Shown here: positions 9,817 through 22,535 of the stretch, piece after piece
How positions within the stretch are numbered: position 1 is the first letter of the stretch
Layout of the letters: each line of letters starts with the position of its first letter
Assembly: GCF_020523625.1 (NCBI RefSeq)
Contig: NZ_JAJAQH010000001.1
Location: forward strand, 446,930 to 510,929
Reading direction: 5' to 3'
DNA: 64,000 nucleotides
DNA from: Methylovorus menthalis
Lineage (GTDB): Bacteria > Pseudomonadota > Gammaproteobacteria > Burkholderiales > Methylophilaceae
Position numbers and translations under genes: made by a program
The notes under the pieces: generated by a model
The model's input: the letters and a program-made list of their open reading frames with translations, nothing else
What the model was told of the DNA's origin: nothing
The model's database searches: none

Positions 9817-10242
9817 TTAATGCGATTTCTTGCGCAGACGTTCAATGGCATGCAACTGGGCCATTGCTTCCGACAGTTCAGCCTGGGCACGGGCATAATC
9901 GATTTCAGAAACATTGTTTCTCATCGCTTCTTCAGCCGCCGCCTTGGCTTCAGCCGCCTTGGCCTCGTCCAGATCATGACCACGGATCGCGGTGTCAGCA
10001 AGGACAGTAATAATGCCAGGCTGCACTTCCAGCATGCCGCCAGAAATATAAATCGCCTGCTCTTCCGCCTCGTTTGCCACCTTGACGCGCAACACGCCAG
10101 GCTTGATCGTCGTAATCAGCGGAGTGTGGTTGGGGTAAATACCAACCTCGCCCAACTTGGCAGGAGCTACCACGAATTCGGCTTCACCCGAAAAGATGGA
10201 AGCTTCTGCGCTGACGACGTCTAGATGTATTGTGGATGCCAT
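9817..10242 (-). CDS. atpC: F1 ATP synthase epsilon subunit
   Basis: Central-stalk subunit that couples rotation to catalysis and can inhibit ATP hydrolysis. 141 residues: an N-terminal beta-sandwich (about 1-85, with the [14 protein letters not shown] segment typical of the family) followed by the two-helix C-terminal domain rich in Ala and Glu. Last gene of the atp operon, 22 bases after atpD, with a terminator hairpin following. Confidence 0.97.
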   Translation of the reverse strand: MASTIHLDVVSAEASIFSGEAEFVVAPAKLGEVGIYPNHTPLITTIKPGVLRVKVANEAEEQAIYISGGMLEVQPGIITVLADTAIRGHDLDEAKAAEAKAAAEEAMRNNVSEIDYARAQAELSEAMAQLHAIERLRKKSH

Positions 10243-10264
10243 ATTTAAGTTTCCTTAAGACTAC

Positions 10265-11692
<1,428 letters not shown>

Positions 11693-11708
11693 TTACACCG
11701 CTGCTGCC

Positions 11709-12572
11709 TTAAACGGCAGCCGCACCACCGACAATTTCTGAAATTTCTTTGGTAATCGCAGCTTGGCGGGCCTTGTTGTAAACCAGTTTCAGCTCGCCGA
11801 TGACGTTCTTGGCGTTGTCGGATGCGGCCTTCATCGCTACCATCCGGGCGCTTTGCTCGGATGCCATGTTTTCGGTAACAGCGTGATATACCAGCGACTC
11901 GATGTAACGCGTCAGCAACTCATCAATGACTTCACGTGCCTCAGGCTCGTAGATGTAGTCCCAGTGGCCTTGTGCAGTCCCCATCTGCTCACCGTTCAAT
12001 GGCAGCAATTGCTCCATGACCGGCTCCTGTTTCATCGTATTGATGAAACGGGTAAAGCAGATGTGCAGTTGGTCGATTTCACCAGCCACATAGGCATCCA
12101 GCATGACCTTGATCGTACCGATCAGCTTTTCCAGGTGTGGAATATCACCCAGGCCGGTGATATGCGATTTGACGTTGGCACCCACACGGGTCATGAAGCC
12201 CAGCCCCTTGTTGCCAATCGCGCTAACCGCAATCCCCTTGCCAGCAGCTTCCCATGCTTTCATCTGATTCAGCGACAAGCGCAGCACGTTGGTATTCAAA
12301 CCACCGCACAGACCCTTGTCCGAGCTGACCACAATCAGCCCCACATTCTTGACTTCAGCACGCTGAATCAGGAATGGGTGCTTGTACTCAGAGTTTGCAT
12401 GAGAAAGGTGAGCCGCCACATTGCGGATCTTTTCAGCATAAGGACGGCCAGCCCGCATCCGCTCCTGCGCTTTGCGCATTTTGGATGCGGCGACCATTTC
12501 CATCGCCTTGGTGATCTTGCGTGTGTTTTCAACACTCTTGATCTTGGTACGAATTTCTTTGCTACCGGCCAT
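11709..12572 (-). CDS. atpG: F1 ATP synthase gamma subunit
   Basis: Rotating central shaft of the enzyme. 287 residues, starting [36 protein letters not shown], the conserved N-terminal helix, and ending in the matching C-terminal helix ([22 protein letters not shown]) that forms the coiled coil. The internal Rossmann-like domain contains [10 protein letters not shown]. Normal length; between atpA and atpD. Confidence 0.97.
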   Translation of the reverse strand: MAGSKEIRTKIKSVENTRKITKAMEMVAASKMRKAQERMRAGRPYAEKIRNVAAHLSHANSEYKHPFLIQRAEVKNVGLIVVSSDKGLCGGLNTNVLRLSLNQMKAWEAAGKGIAVSAIGNKGLGFMTRVGANVKSHITGLGDIPHLEKLIGTIKVMLDAYVAGEIDQLHICFTRFINTMKQEPVMEQLLPLNGEQMGTAQGHWDYIYEPEAREVIDELLTRYIESLVYHAVTENMASEQSARMVAMKAASDNAKNVIGELKLVYNKARQAAITKEISEIVGGAAAV

Positions 12573-12615
12573 TATCTCGTCTGCCTGTCTCGTGAATGCT
12601 TAATCGCCAGAGGGC

Positions 12616-14157
12616 TTAATAAGCGTTCGTTGCTTTGAAGTCTTTAATTGCAGCTTCCACAGCCTTCTCGTCGTCACCGCCAAGATCCTGGGTAGATTCA
12701 ATCTTATCCAGCAGGTTCTTGTACTTAGACTTCAGGAAGGCATGCAAGGCGGATTCGAATGCCAGTGCACGGGCAACCGGCACGTCATCGAAGTAACCCT
12801 TGTTGGCTGCCAACAATGTAACGGCCATGTCAGAGATGTTGAGCGGGGCGTATTGAGCCTGCTTCATCAACTCAGTCACCAGGCGACCACGCTCCAGTTG
12901 CTTACGCGTGGTTTCATCCAGATCGGAAGCAAACTGCGCGAACGCAGCCAGTTCACGGTATTGGGCCAGAGCCAGACGAATACCGCCGCCGAGCTTCTTG
13001 ATAACCTTGGTCTGTGCTGCACCACCCACGCGAGATACCGAGATACCGGCATTGATAGCAGGGCGGATACCAGCGTTGAACAGATCGGTTTCCAGGAAGA
13101 TCTGACCATCGGTAATCGAAATCACGTTGGTCGGAACGAACGCGGAAACGTCGCCAGCTGCAGTTTCAATAATAGGCAGGGCGGTCAGGGAACCAGTCTT
13201 GCCCTTGACTTCACCATTGGTGAATTTTTCTACGTAATCTTCGTTCACACGAGCTGCACGCTCAAGCAGACGGGAGTGGATGTAGAACACGTCACCTGGG
13301 TAAGCTTCACGACCTGGTGGACGACGCAGCAGCAGGGAAATCTGACGATAAGCCCAGGCTTGCTTGGTCAAGTCATCATAGACAATCAATGCATCCTGAC
13401 CGCGGTCACGGAAGTATTCGCCCATGGTGCAACCAGCGTATGGTGCCAGGAATTGCAAAGCGGCAGAGTCAGAAGCGGCAGCAGCAACAACAATGGTGTA
13501 TTCCATTGCGCCGTGCTCTTCCAGCTTGCGTACCACGTTGGCGATCGTCGAAGCCTTCTGGCCGATCGCAACGTAGATACAGGTCATGTTCTGACCTCTT
13601 TGATTGATGATGGCATCCACCGCAACGGCGGTCTTGCCGGTCTGACGATCGCCGATGATCAGTTCGCGCTGACCACGACCAACCGGCACCATGGAGTCGA
13701 TAGACTTCAGGCCAGTTTGTACTGGCTGCGAAACCGACTTACGGGCAATAACGCCAGGAGCAACTTTTTCAATCTTGTCTGTCAGCTTGGCATTGATAGG
13801 GCCTTTGCCGTCAATCGGCTGACCCAGTGCATTTACCACGCGGCCAATCAGCTCAGGGCCAACAGGCACTTCCAGAATGCGACCGGTACATTTGCAGATG
13901 TCGCCTTCGGTGATTTGTTCGTAGTCACCAAGTACCACGGCACCTACGGAATCACGCTCCAGGTTCAAAGCCAGACCGTATGTGTTGCCAGGGAATTCGA
14001 TCATTTCACCGGCCATCACATTGGAAAGGCCGTGAATACGAACGATACCATCAGTCACCGAAATAACCGTACCTTGTGTACGCGCTTCGGCACTGGTGGA
14101 GAAATTCTCTAACCTGCTCTTAATCAGCTCACTGATTTCTGATGTAGATAACTGCAT
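12616..14157 (-). CDS. atpA: F1 ATP synthase alpha subunit
   Basis: Regulatory nucleotide-binding subunit alternating with beta in the F1 head. 513 residues with the P-loop GDRQTGKT (about 169-176), the alpha-family signature [17 protein letters not shown], and [17 protein letters not shown]. The N-terminus [19 protein letters not shown] is the delta-contacting helix. A long frame on the opposite strand inside this gene is a coding shadow. Confidence 0.98.
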   Translation of the reverse strand: MQLSTSEISELIKSRLENFSTSAEARTQGTVISVTDGIVRIHGLSNVMAGEMIEFPGNTYGLALNLERDSVGAVVLGDYEQITEGDICKCTGRILEVPVGPELIGRVVNALGQPIDGKGPINAKLTDKIEKVAPGVIARKSVSQPVQTGLKSIDSMVPVGRGQRELIIGDRQTGKTAVAVDAIINQRGQNMTCIYVAIGQKASTIANVVRKLEEHGAMEYTIVVAAAASDSAALQFLAPYAGCTMGEYFRDRGQDALIVYDDLTKQAWAYRQISLLLRRPPGREAYPGDVFYIHSRLLERAARVNEDYVEKFTNGEVKGKTGSLTALPIIETAAGDVSAFVPTNVISITDGQIFLETDLFNAGIRPAINAGISVSRVGGAAQTKVIKKLGGGIRLALAQYRELAAFAQFASDLDETTRKQLERGRLVTELMKQAQYAPLNISDMAVTLLAANKGYFDDVPVARALAFESALHAFLKSKYKNLLDKIESTQDLGGDDEKAVEAAIKDFKATNAY

Positions 14158-14166
14158 AATTCTCTC

Positions 14167-14703
14167 CTAACCTTTCAGCGTGTAGGCCAACTGTTGTAAT
14201 TGGCCACGTACGGATGCGTCTATTACCGTATCGCCGACTACAATCTTGATGCCGCCTAATAATTCCGGATCCACTTTAACGCTTGCTTCGACCTTCTTAC
14301 CAAACTTGGCTTCCAGACGCTTCACCACGCCAGCAATATCGGCGTCGCTAGGTTGGGATGCGGCGGTAATTTCAGCTTCAAGCACGCCTTCGTCTTGCGC
14401 TTTCAGTTCATCAAACGCAGCGGCGATGTCTGGCATGACAGCCAGGCGACGATATTCCACCAGCAACTTGATCAGGTTAGTCACCTGCTCATCAATTTTG
14501 CCACTGGCCACGGTCAGTACAGCCTGCTCAATGTCAGCTGCATTGACCTTGGGATCATCGATATAAGCCTTCATCTGCTCATTCGTTACGATTTGCGCAA
14601 CGAAATTCAGCATGTCAGACCAGCTCGCGAGTGCGTTCTTTTCCTTTGCCAGGCGGAAAGCCGCTACAGCATAAGGTCTTGCAATGGTTATCGCTTCAGC
14701 CAT
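14167..14703 (-). CDS. atpH: F1 ATP synthase delta subunit
   Basis: Stator subunit joining the b dimer to the alpha subunits. 178 residues; N-terminal helical domain begins with TIARPYAVAAFRLAKEK, and the C-terminal part carries the conserved DPELLGGIKIVVGDTVIDASVRGQLQQL signature in divided form. It lies 9 bases before atpA and 7 after atpF, so translation coupling is likely. Confidence 0.96.
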   Translation of the reverse strand: MAEAITIARPYAVAAFRLAKEKNALASWSDMLNFVAQIVTNEQMKAYIDDPKVNAADIEQAVLTVASGKIDEQVTNLIKLLVEYRRLAVMPDIAAAFDELKAQDEGVLEAEITAASQPSDADIAGVVKRLEAKFGKKVEASVKVDPELLGGIKIVVGDTVIDASVRGQLQQLAYTLKG

Positions 14704-14710
14704 GATCTTC

Positions 14711-15181
14711 CTACAGCTCGTTAGCGATGGTGTTTAGCATGTCTGCGTGAACCTTGGCATCGATTTCCTTGCGCAGGATTTTTTCCGCACCGGCAACAGC
14801 TAATGCTGAAACCTGAGCGCGTAAACCTTCCTTCGCACGGTTAACTTCCTGATCGATTTCTGCCTTGGCACCAGCAAGGATGCGATCACCCTCAGCTTTA
14901 GCGTTGTTTTTCGCTTCTTCGATAATGTCAGTTGCACGCTTTTCAGCCTGCGTAATGATCGAAGACGCCTTCAGCTTTGCCTCTTCAACAGCAGCAGTCG
15001 AACGCTGCGTTGCGGCTTCAAGCTCTTGTTTACCACGTTCACCTGCTGCCAGACCATCAGCGATGGTCTTTTGACGCGTCTCGATAGCCTTCAAAAGAGG
15101 AGGCCAGACAAACTTCACTGTGAACCAGATCAGAATGGCAAAGGAGACGGCCTGCGCAAATAGTGTCAGGTTGATGTTCAT
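14711..15181 (-). CDS. atpF: F0 ATP synthase b subunit
   Basis: Peripheral stalk subunit. 156 residues: one N-terminal membrane helix (about 5-25, with the conserved [12 protein letters not shown] turn after it), then a long charged Ala/Glu/Lys coiled coil that dimerises and contacts delta. Only one b-type gene is present, as usual for a respiratory proteobacterium. Confidence 0.96.
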   Translation of the reverse strand: MNINLTLFAQAVSFAILIWFTVKFVWPPLLKAIETRQKTIADGLAAGERGKQELEAATQRSTAAVEEAKLKASSIITQAEKRATDIIEEAKNNAKAEGDRILAGAKAEIDQEVNRAKEGLRAQVSALAVAGAEKILRKEIDAKVHADMLNTIANEL

Positions 15182-15228
15182 ATTTGCTCCCGAGCTGTTA
15201 GTTCAATCCGCTTATTAACTATCAAACG

Positions 15229-15504
<276 letters not shown>

Positions 15505-15556
15505 TTAATTTCCTTTCGGCTTTCGAGAGTTGTAGTTGATTAAAACGTTTAAAGAC

Positions 15557-16360
15557 TTAGTGACTTTCATGCGCCATCGAAATGTAGACAACGGTCAGCA
15601 TCATGAAGATAAATGCCTGCAGCACAACGATCAGAATGTGAAAGATCGCCCAGCCAGCGCCCAGCAATGCCCCAAAGAAGGTGCCTGCCAAGCCCGTTGC
15701 CGCCCACATACCCAGCAGCAAGAAAATGATTTCACCCGCGTACATGTTACCGAACAGACGCAGTGAGTGAGAAAGAGGTTTGGAAATGTATTCGATGAGG
15801 TTGAACGCCAGATTGGCTGGCCAGATCAAGGGGTTGGTACCAAATGGGGAACAAAACAGTTCGTGTATCCAGCCGCCCAGGCCTTTGACTTTGATACTGA
15901 AGAAAATCATCAGTATCCATACAGACAACGCAAGTGCAAATGTTGCATTGATGTCGGAAGTAGGAACGCTGCGCCAGTGATCAAGGCCGATAGAATGATA
16001 GAACAAGGCCATGATGTCGACCGGCAGGAAGTCCATGGCATTCATGAACAGCACCCATACAAAGACGGTCAAGGCCAGCGGAGCCAGAAAGGCATGACGG
16101 TTGCCGTGAAAAATGCTTTTGACCTGATCATCGACAAACTCAACAGCAAGCTCAACAAACGCCTGGCGCTTGCTAGGTACGCCAGAGGTAGCGCCACGCA
16201 CTACCCACCAAAGAAAGCCAAATACGACCACACCAAGGATGGCTGACATGATCAAGGTATCGTAATGCAATACCCAGAAACTGCCGTCGCCTACCGACTT
16301 GGCATTGAATGACAGATGGTGACCGATATATTCTGATGGGGTAAGTTTTTCTGCAGCCAT
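15557..16360 (-). CDS. atpB: F0 ATP synthase a subunit
   Basis: Membrane stator subunit providing the two proton half-channels. 267 residues with five to six hydrophobic helices. The essential arginine is visible in [18 protein letters not shown] (about residue 193), and the C-terminal helix [22 protein letters not shown] is typical. It follows atpI by 9 bases and opens the structural part of the operon. Confidence 0.97.
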   Translation of the reverse strand: MAAEKLTPSEYIGHHLSFNAKSVGDGSFWVLHYDTLIMSAILGVVVFGFLWWVVRGATSGVPSKRQAFVELAVEFVDDQVKSIFHGNRHAFLAPLALTVFVWVLFMNAMDFLPVDIMALFYHSIGLDHWRSVPTSDINATFALALSVWILMIFFSIKVKGLGGWIHELFCSPFGTNPLIWPANLAFNLIEYISKPLSHSLRLFGNMYAGEIIFLLLGMWAATGLAGTFFGALLGAGWAIFHILIVVLQAFIFMMLTVVYISMAHESH

Positions 16361-16369
16361 TGCGTCAAC

Positions 16370-16741
16370 CTAAAGGTTATTCTTTTCGTTTAAAGTAAAA
16401 ATTGCTGCTCCCGACATGATCGCCGCCGAGCCCAGACCAAAAATCAAGGCCAGCGGTATCAAATTCCGGTAGAGCGTGAATACAAGCAACAGTGCGATGG
16501 CAATCACCGCGATTTTGATGACTTCTGCCACCAACAAATTAGCCAATGCGGAACCTGCCGTATTTTTAGCAGCGCTGGATTGCAGTTTTTTTGCAGCCGC
16601 CAAACTACCCAGTATGGCGGAACCACCACCGGCTAACGCCGAAAGGGCACCATGCAAACCGATAAGCAAATAAGCCACCAGTGCAACCAGGGCAGTCGCT
16701 ACCACCTGCCTTTTTATCATCTGACCGAGCACCGCATCCAT
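16370..16741 (-). CDS. atpI: ATP synthase accessory protein I
   Basis: Small four-helix membrane protein, thought in this family to assist c-ring assembly. 123 residues with hydrophobic stretches at about 12-32, 36-50, 70-92 and 95-115. Weakly conserved in sequence, called from its position directly ahead of atpB, its length and topology. First gene of the atp operon. Confidence 0.88.
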   Translation of the reverse strand: MDAVLGQMIKRQVVATALVALVAYLLIGLHGALSALAGGGSAILGSLAAAKKLQSSAAKNTAGSALANLLVAEVIKIAVIAIALLLVFTLYRNLIPLALIFGLGSAAIMSGAAIFTLNEKNNL

Positions 16742-16806
16742 ACAACGTAACCCTGCATTAGCATCTTATGTGCCAGACCCGCTGCGCCTGACCATAAAAA
16801 CCCAAG

Positions 16807-16835
16807 ATTTTCTTGTTTAATCAGCTGCAAGTCAA
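16807..16835 (-). promoter_or_regulatory. Probable sigma-70 promoter of the atp operon
   Basis: On the minus strand TTGACT (16835-16830) and GAAAAT (16812-16807) are separated by exactly 17 bases, 66 bases upstream of the atpI start and within the gap after parB. The -35 matches 5 of 6 consensus positions and the -10 4 of 6. Confidence 0.5.
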
Positions 16836-16841
16836 GCTAAA

Positions 16842-17699
16842 TTAAGACAGACCTGCTTTCAGACGTTTTAGAAAATCATCCAACTGATCCAGATTGGCGT
16901 AATGGATTTTCACAAATCCTGCGCCTTTTTTGCTCGCTTTGATTTCAACCTGTGCACCAAGCGATTGCGAAACTTCTTCTTGTAGTGCGAGCACATCACG
17001 ATCTACCGTTTTTTCAAGCTTGGCTTTTGGCTCGCTTAGCATCTGTTTTACCAGGCGTTCAGCCTCTCGTACCGAAAGGCTTTTCTGGGCAATATGCTCT
17101 GCCACCGTGATTTGTTTGACTTCTGGCAATGTGAGGAGGGCGCGCGCGTGCCCCATATCCAGCTTACCTATCATGAGCATCTCCTGCACATTGCCATGCA
17201 GGTTTTGCAACCGTAACAGATTGGTAACGGCACTGCGCGAACGTCCAACCGCTTGCGCGGCAGCTTCATGCGTCATGCTGAACTCTTCAATCAGGCGCTT
17301 GATGCCGTTAGATTCTTCAAGGGGGTTCAGGTCTTCGCGCTGAATATTTTCGATCAGAGCCATTGCCAGTGCGGCTTCATCCGCAATTTCTCGCACCAGC
17401 ACAGGCACTTCTTCCAGACCCGCCAGCTGGGCAGCGCGCCAACGACGCTCACCAGCAATAATTTCGTAATGCTCATCGCTCAACAAACGCACCACGATAG
17501 GCTGCATGATGCCCTGAGCCTTAATGGAGTCTGCCAAACTGGAGAGCGACTCCTGATCCATATGCGTCCGCGGCTGATATTTGCCGGGCTGTAATTGGCC
17601 GACTTTGAGAGACCGCAAGGTATCGGCATCGCGCACTGTTTCCATATCGCCTGACAATAACGCGTCCAGGCCGCGCCCCAGACCTTTGAGTTTCACCAT
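16842..17699 (-). CDS. parB: Chromosome-partitioning protein ParB (Spo0J family)
   Basis: Binds parS, loads and slides as a CTP-dependent clamp, and works with ParA to segregate origins. 285 residues: N-terminal basic tail starting KLKGLGRGLDALL (ParA-contacting), ParB/Srx nucleotide-binding domain with QPIVVR and GERRWRAAQLAGL (CTP-binding boxes), a helix-turn-helix around residues 130-165 (AAQAVGRSRSAVTNLLRLQNL in parts), and a C-terminal dimerisation domain. parA lies 9 bases upstream. Two consensus parS sites are in the window at 21108 and 28074. Confidence 0.97.
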   Translation of the reverse strand: MVKLKGLGRGLDALLSGDMETVRDADTLRSLKVGQLQPGKYQPRTHMDQESLSSLADSIKAQGIMQPIVVRLLSDEHYEIIAGERRWRAAQLAGLEEVPVLVREIADEAALAMALIENIQREDLNPLEESNGIKRLIEEFSMTHEAAAQAVGRSRSAVTNLLRLQNLHGNVQEMLMIGKLDMGHARALLTLPEVKQITVAEHIAQKSLSVREAERLVKQMLSEPKAKLEKTVDRDVLALQEEVSQSLGAQVEIKASKKGAGFVKIHYANLDQLDDFLKRLKAGLS

Positions 17700-17708
17700 G
17701 GGAATTCC

Positions 17709-18491
17709 TTAACTTACAGCCGGACTGGCAGTCGGCTTACGATTGATGATTTCACCTGCAAGAGCGAGGTAGGCTTTTGCCCCTTTCGAGGCTTTGTCAT
17801 AAAACAGTACGGGGACACCATAACTCGGGGCCTCAGCCAACCTGACGTTACGCGGGATCACGGTTCTGTATACTTTGTCGCCAAAGTGCTTGGCGAGCTC
17901 GGCAGACACCTGCTGAGCCAACATATTGCGGTTATCGAACAAGGTGCGCAGCAAACCTTCGATTTCCAATGTTGGATTCAGGTAAGCGCGTACTTTTTTG
18001 ATGGTGTTGACCAGGTCAGACAACCCTTCGAGCGCGTAGTACTCGCACTGCATGGGAATCATGACGGCATGCGCTGCTGTCAATGCGTTCACGGTGGTCA
18101 GACTCAAGGAAGGAGGGCAATCAATCAATACATAATCATATTCGCCATCCAGTAATGCCAGCGCATTTTTGAGACGGACTTCGCGGGCGATTTCGCTTAC
18201 AAGCTCCACTTCGGCACCCGCCAGGTCGCGATTCGCTGGCGCCACATCAAAGCCACCTTTTTCCGAACGCTGTATTACCTCTTTCAAGGATTTCTGACCG
18301 ATCAGTACGTGGTATACGGTACTTTTTAAAGCAGACTTATCAATGCCACTGCCCGTCGTCGCATTTCCTTGAGGGTCCAAGTCGACCAGCAGCACACGCC
18401 GCTTGGTGGCTGCCAAACTAGCCGCCAGATTGACGGAAGTCGTGGTTTTCCCTACGCCACCTTTTTGATTGGTTATCGCTAAAATCCGCAT
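17709..18491 (-). CDS. parA: Chromosome-partitioning ATPase ParA (Soj family)
   Basis: Walker-type ATPase that forms a nucleoid-bound gradient for ParB-parS complexes. 260 residues with the deviant Walker A motif KGGVGKTTT (about 10-18), A' motif VLLVDLDPQGNATTG, and Walker B DYVLIDCPPSLS. It starts almost at once with the P-loop, with no DNA-binding N-terminal extension, as in chromosomal rather than plasmid ParA. rsmG ends 2 bases upstream. Confidence 0.97.
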   Translation of the reverse strand: MRILAITNQKGGVGKTTTSVNLAASLAATKRRVLLVDLDPQGNATTGSGIDKSALKSTVYHVLIGQKSLKEVIQRSEKGGFDVAPANRDLAGAEVELVSEIAREVRLKNALALLDGEYDYVLIDCPPSLSLTTVNALTAAHAVMIPMQCEYYALEGLSDLVNTIKKVRAYLNPTLEIEGLLRTLFDNRNMLAQQVSAELAKHFGDKVYRTVIPRNVRLAEAPSYGVPVLFYDKASKGAKAYLALAGEIINRKPTASPAVS

Positions 18492-18493
18492 GG

Positions 18494-19153
18494 TTACGCC
18501 ATTCTGCTTAGAGGGGTGAACATCAATTCGTGGGAAGGTAATGTGACCAGATGCCGTTGCGCATCCAGCCCCGGCACATGCAAGGCAACTACCTTGGCTT
18601 CTGGCATGCCTATCGCTTCCAACTCGCCCACAGGATTAACACCCTTCATTGCGAGCCAATTCCCATCTTTTGCGATTAAATGGCGCGTCAACTTGATAAA
18701 AAGGGTTATTTCCGAAAATGCACGTGAAATCACTACGTCGTACGCTTGCGAAGGCTGATGCTGCTCGACCCGACCAGCGACCACATCCAGATTGGCAATA
18801 CCCAGCTCAGCCTTGGCCTGGCGCATGAAACTGGCCTTTTTCTGGACCGCATCAATGGTGGTCACCTGCAGATCCGGCATGCATAGCGCGAGTATGATGC
18901 CAGGCAATCCTGCACCACTCCCCACATCCAAGAGCCGCGCTGGCGAAAGAGCCTGAACATGAGGCAGTACGGATAGACTATCCAGCAAGTGCAGGGTAAC
19001 CATCTCATCGGGATCTCGCACAGCGGTGAGGTTATGCACCTTGTTCCATTTTTGCAGAAGAACAAGGTAAGCCAGCAGTTGTTGTTGTGTTTCTTCTGAG
19101 ACAACCCACCCAGCGTCTACAATGCCAGCGGCCAATTTTTCAGCCTGACTCAT
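18494..19153 (-). CDS. rsmG: 16S rRNA (guanine527-N7)-methyltransferase RsmG
   Basis: Methylates G527 of 16S rRNA using SAM (formerly GidB). 219 residues with the SAM-binding loop [16 protein letters not shown] (about 70-85) and VVISRAFSE, which is typical of RsmG. The start overlaps the mnmG stop in an ATGA arrangement (19150-19153), implying translational coupling. Confidence 0.96.
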   Translation of the reverse strand: MSQAEKLAAGIVDAGWVVSEETQQQLLAYLVLLQKWNKVHNLTAVRDPDEMVTLHLLDSLSVLPHVQALSPARLLDVGSGAGLPGIILALCMPDLQVTTIDAVQKKASFMRQAKAELGIANLDVVAGRVEQHQPSQAYDVVISRAFSEITLFIKLTRHLIAKDGNWLAMKGVNPVGELEAIGMPEAKVVALHVPGLDAQRHLVTLPSHELMFTPLSRMA

Positions 19154-21045
19154 GCGGCGACGTCCGACTTTTTACTGCGGTTGCGGCGCTTGAGGTGCAC
19201 CAGCAACAATGAAATGGCGGCTGGCGTAATTCCCGAAATGCGACCGGCCTGCCCAACTGTTTCTGGCTTTTGCGCATTCAGCTTTTGCTGGGCCTCAATC
19301 GAGAGCCCATGCACTTCGCGGTAATCCATATCTTCCGGCAGACGCGTATCTTCCTGACCGCGCTGACGTTCAATTTCATCTGCCTGACGGTCAATATATC
19401 CCTGATATTTCGCAGCTATTTCAATTTGCTGACGCACTTGCTCATCCTGCTCACCGCCACCTTCAGCCAGCGTAAGCAAAGCCTCGTAACTCACTTCCGG
19501 ACGACGCAAAAGCTCAAACATCGAATACTCTCTATCGATTTGCTTACCCAGAACTTTTTCCATGACCTCAGCACTCACCTGACCCGGGTGCACATACGTC
19601 TTGCGTAAACGCTCTTGCTCACGGAGTATGGCTTCCTGCTTGCGGGAGAAGACTTCCCAGCGCTCATTATCTACCAGTCCTATTTTGCGACCTGCTTCAG
19701 TCAATCGCATATCAGCATTGTCTTCTCGCAACATCAATCGGTATTCCGCCCGGCTGGTAAACATGCGGTAGGGCTCACTAACCCCCCGTGTAATCAGATC
19801 ATCAACCAGCACCCCCAAGTAAGCCTGATCACGCGCAGGACACCAACTCTCTTTCTCCTGCGCATATAAAGCAGCATTTGCTCCCGCCAACAGCCCTTGA
19901 GCGGCGGCTTCTTCATAGCCCGTTGTGCCATTAATCTGCCCAGCAAAGAACAAGCCTTGGACAGCCTTGGTTTCCAGCGAATTTTTTAAGCCACGCGGGT
20001 CGTAATAATCATATTCAATTGCATAGCCAGGCCGCAAAATGTGTGCATTTTCCAACCCCTTTATGGACCTAACCAATTGATATTGAATATCAAAGGGCAA
20101 ACTTGTCGATATGCCGTTCGGATAGATCTCATTGGTGGTCAACCCCTCGGGCTCCAGAAAAATCTGATGAGATTCCTTATCGGCAAAACGATGGATTTTA
20201 TCTTCAACAGAAGGACAGTATCGAGGGCCCACTCCCTCAATAACTCCCGTGTACATGGGCGAACGATCCAGACCACTACGTATGATGTCGTGTGTGCGTT
20301 CATTGGTACTTGTAATCCAGCAAGGCAGTTGGGCAGGATGTTGGCTTGCGTTTCCCAGAAAGGAAAATACGGGTACCGGATCATCTCCCGGCTGCTCAAG
20401 CATCACACTGTAATCAATGGTACGGCCGTCAATGCGGGGAGGGGTGCCGGTTTTCAAGCGACCAGCAGGCAAACCAATTTCGCGCAACCTTGCTGCAAGA
20501 GAGATTGCAGGAGGATCACCTGCCCGTCCCGCCTGATAGTTGGCCAAACCAACATGCACCAGGCCACCCAAAAAAGTCCCCGCAGTCAACACTACGGATT
20601 TAGATTCAAAGCGCAAGCCAAGCTGGGTGACCACACCTGCAGCCCGAGTTCCATCCAAAATGATATCGTCAACCGCCTGTTGAAACAGCCAAAGATTAGC
20701 TTGATTTTCCAGCCGGCGCCGAATGGCAGCCTTATATAGCACCCGATCAGCTTGTGCACGGGTAGCTCTAACTGCAGGGCCTTTGCTTGAATTGAGGATG
20801 CGAAATTGAATGCCGCCTTCATCTGTCGCGGCCGCCATGGCACCACCCAGCGCATCCACTTCCTTCACTAGATGGCCTTTACCAATACCACCAATGGAGG
20901 GATTACATGACATTTGCCCCAAGGTTTCGATATTGTGGGTCAGGAGCAGTGTTTTTTGCCCCATGCGTGCGCTCGCCAACGCGGCTTCGGTGCCGGCATG
21001 ACCGCCACCAACCACAATAACATCAAATTTTTCAGGGAATTGCAT
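19150..21045 (-). CDS. mnmG: tRNA uridine-5-carboxymethylaminomethyl synthase MnmG (GidA)
   Basis: FAD-dependent partner of MnmE that installs cmnm5 on U34 of certain tRNAs. 631 residues from the ATG at 21045 ([18 protein letters not shown]); an earlier in-frame start at 21087 would add a poorly supported 14-residue extension. FAD dinucleotide-binding GGGHAG near residue 15, the GidA signatures [15 protein letters not shown] and [10 protein letters not shown]-like region, and the C-terminal helical MnmE/tRNA-binding domain are visible. First gene of the mnmG-rsmG-parAB cluster near the origin. Confidence 0.97.
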   Translation of the reverse strand: MQFPEKFDVIVVGGGHAGTEAALASARMGQKTLLLTHNIETLGQMSCNPSIGGIGKGHLVKEVDALGGAMAAATDEGGIQFRILNSSKGPAVRATRAQADRVLYKAAIRRRLENQANLWLFQQAVDDIILDGTRAAGVVTQLGLRFESKSVVLTAGTFLGGLVHVGLANYQAGRAGDPPAISLAARLREIGLPAGRLKTGTPPRIDGRTIDYSVMLEQPGDDPVPVFSFLGNASQHPAQLPCWITSTNERTHDIIRSGLDRSPMYTGVIEGVGPRYCPSVEDKIHRFADKESHQIFLEPEGLTTNEIYPNGISTSLPFDIQYQLVRSIKGLENAHILRPGYAIEYDYYDPRGLKNSLETKAVQGLFFAGQINGTTGYEEAAAQGLLAGANAALYAQEKESWCPARDQAYLGVLVDDLITRGVSEPYRMFTSRAEYRLMLREDNADMRLTEAGRKIGLVDNERWEVFSRKQEAILREQERLRKTYVHPGQVSAEVMEKVLGKQIDREYSMFELLRRPEVSYEALLTLAEGGGEQDEQVRQQIEIAAKYQGYIDRQADEIERQRGQEDTRLPEDMDYREVHGLSIEAQQKLNAQKPETVGQAGRISGITPAAISLLLVHLKRRNRSKKSDVAA

Positions 21046-21107
21046 GAGAATCCGAAAGTTGCAAATATGCCCGCAATGATACCGCATTCACACCAGCAAT
21101 GTCAGGA

Positions 21108-21123
21108 TGTTTCACGTGAAACA
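21108..21123. promoter_or_regulatory. parS centromere site (perfect 16-bp palindrome)
   Basis: TGTTTCACGTGAAACA, identical to the consensus bacterial parS, lies between mnmE and mnmG about 4-6 kb from the origin. It is the probable nucleation site for the ParB encoded at 16842. A second inverted repeat (21122-21140) overlaps its right end. Confidence 0.95.
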
Positions 21124-21140
21124 CAAATGAATCATTTGTG
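21122..21140. repeat. Inverted repeat abutting parS
   Basis: CACAAATGA at 21122-21130 and TCATTTGTG at 21132-21140 are exact complements around a single central base, overlapping the last two bases of parS. A further 8-bp repeat CTAAAGAA/TTCTTTAG (21163-21187) lies nearer the mnmE stop and could act as an AT-rich weak terminator. Confidence 0.6.
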
Positions 21141-21194
21141 AATGTGACATATCGCTATGATACTAAAGAATTTTTTTATTTCTTTAGAAAAAAT

Positions 21195-22535
21195 CTACTT
21201 ACCTATGCAGAATCGACTAAAAATCTCACCTAATAGATCATCTGGTGTGAATTCACCCGTAATTGAGCTCAAGGCTTGCTGAGCAAGACGCAACTCTTCA
21301 GCCAATAATTCTGGCTGCTCTAAATATGCAGCAGCGTTTGCTAAATGGACTTGCACTATCTCTAAAGCCTGCAAGTGACGAGTGCGTGCCATGAAAATGC
21401 TTTCACCCGCAGGTTGCCAACCTGCAATCTTCAACAAATGGGCTTTCAGAGCATCAAGCCCCAAGCCCAGCTTTGCCGAGATATACAGATGCTCCTGACC
21501 CTCGTGTTCTTGCTGGCGGGGCTGCTCAGATTGCAAATCAATTTTATTATGGACCCATATTTTGGGTAAATTCGCTGGCAATCGCTCCAGAATCGATTTT
21601 TCTGTCTCGGTAATACCATGAGCTGCATCCACCAATAATAATGCGGCATTCGCGTTTTCTAGAGCTCGCCATGTTCGCGCAATTCCTTGCTTTTCGACTT
21701 CGTCATCGGTTTCACGCAGTCCGGCAGTATCAATCAGGTGTAAGGGAACACCGTCAATCTGGACGACATTACGTATGGTGTCACGTGTCGTGCCTGCAAC
21801 AGGAGTAACAATCGCAACCTCTTCCCCTGCCAACTGATTCATCAAACTGGATTTGCCGACATTCGGCTGACCGACGAGTACTACTTGTATACCTTCCCGC
21901 AGCAAATTCCCTTGGCGAGCCCCTTTGAAAACCAACGAAAGGGCATCGACAATGTTTTGCAATTTATCAGAAACGCGTCCTTGGCTTATAAAGTCGATGT
22001 CCTCCTCTGGAAAGTCCAGGCAGGCTTCTACATACATACGCAGATTAATAAGGGACTCGAGCAGATTGTGGATATACCGCGAAAATTCGCCAGACAGTGA
22101 GCGAACAGCACTTCGTGCCGCCTCGGCTGTGGCCGCATTGATCACATCAGCAACTGCTTCAGCTTGTGCCAGATCAAGCTTGTCATTCAGGAATGCGCGC
22201 CGGGTAAACTCGCCAGGCTCAGCCTGACGTGCGCCCAACTGCAAGCAACGAAGCAGTAGAAGTTGCATGAGCGCTGGGCCACCATGTGCCTGCAACTCAA
22301 GCACATCTTCTCCCGTGTAAGAATGAGGCCCTGCGTAAAAAATAGCGATGCCGCTATCGATTAGCTGGCCATCGGCTTCTTTAAATGGAAGATAGGCAGC
22401 ATGCCGTGGGGGAGGGCAGTGGCCCAGCACCGCAGCAGCAATCTGTGCGGAAGCCGGGCCGGATATACGAACCACGCCTATACCCCCTGAACCAGGGGCG
22501 GTGGCAATGGCAGCTATCGTATCAACGACGGCCAT
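21195..22535 (-). CDS. mnmE: tRNA modification GTPase MnmE (TrmE)
   Basis: GTPase that with MnmG modifies the wobble uridine of tRNA. 446 residues: N-terminal tetrahydrofolate-binding domain (starts [22 protein letters not shown]), helical domain, and an inserted Ras-like G domain with GQPNVGKSS (G1, about 223-231), DTAGLRET (G3) and NKID (G4). It ends with the catalytic FCIGK tail that is invariant in the family. Its first 14 bases overlap the end of yidC, so it is likely on the same transcript. Confidence 0.98.
   Translation of the reverse strand: MAVVDTIAAIATAPGSGGIGVVRISGPASAQIAAAVLGHCPPPRHAAYLPFKEADGQLIDSGIAIFYAGPHSYTGEDVLELQAHGGPALMQLLLLRCLQLGARQAEPGEFTRRAFLNDKLDLAQAEAVADVINAATAEAARSAVRSLSGEFSRYIHNLLESLINLRMYVEACLDFPEEDIDFISQGRVSDKLQNIVDALSLVFKGARQGNLLREGIQVVLVGQPNVGKSSLMNQLAGEEVAIVTPVAGTTRDTIRNVVQIDGVPLHLIDTAGLRETDDEVEKQGIARTWRALENANAALLLVDAAHGITETEKSILERLPANLPKIWVHNKIDLQSEQPRQQEHEGQEHLYISAKLGLGLDALKAHLLKIAGWQPAGESIFMARTRHLQALEIVQVHLANAAAYLEQPELLAEELRLAQQALSSITGEFTPDDLLGEIFSRFCIGK

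Noticed and set aside
12742-14112. 456-residue plus-strand frame opposite atpA
   Set aside because: Coding shadow of a highly conserved gene; no family features, no ribosome site.
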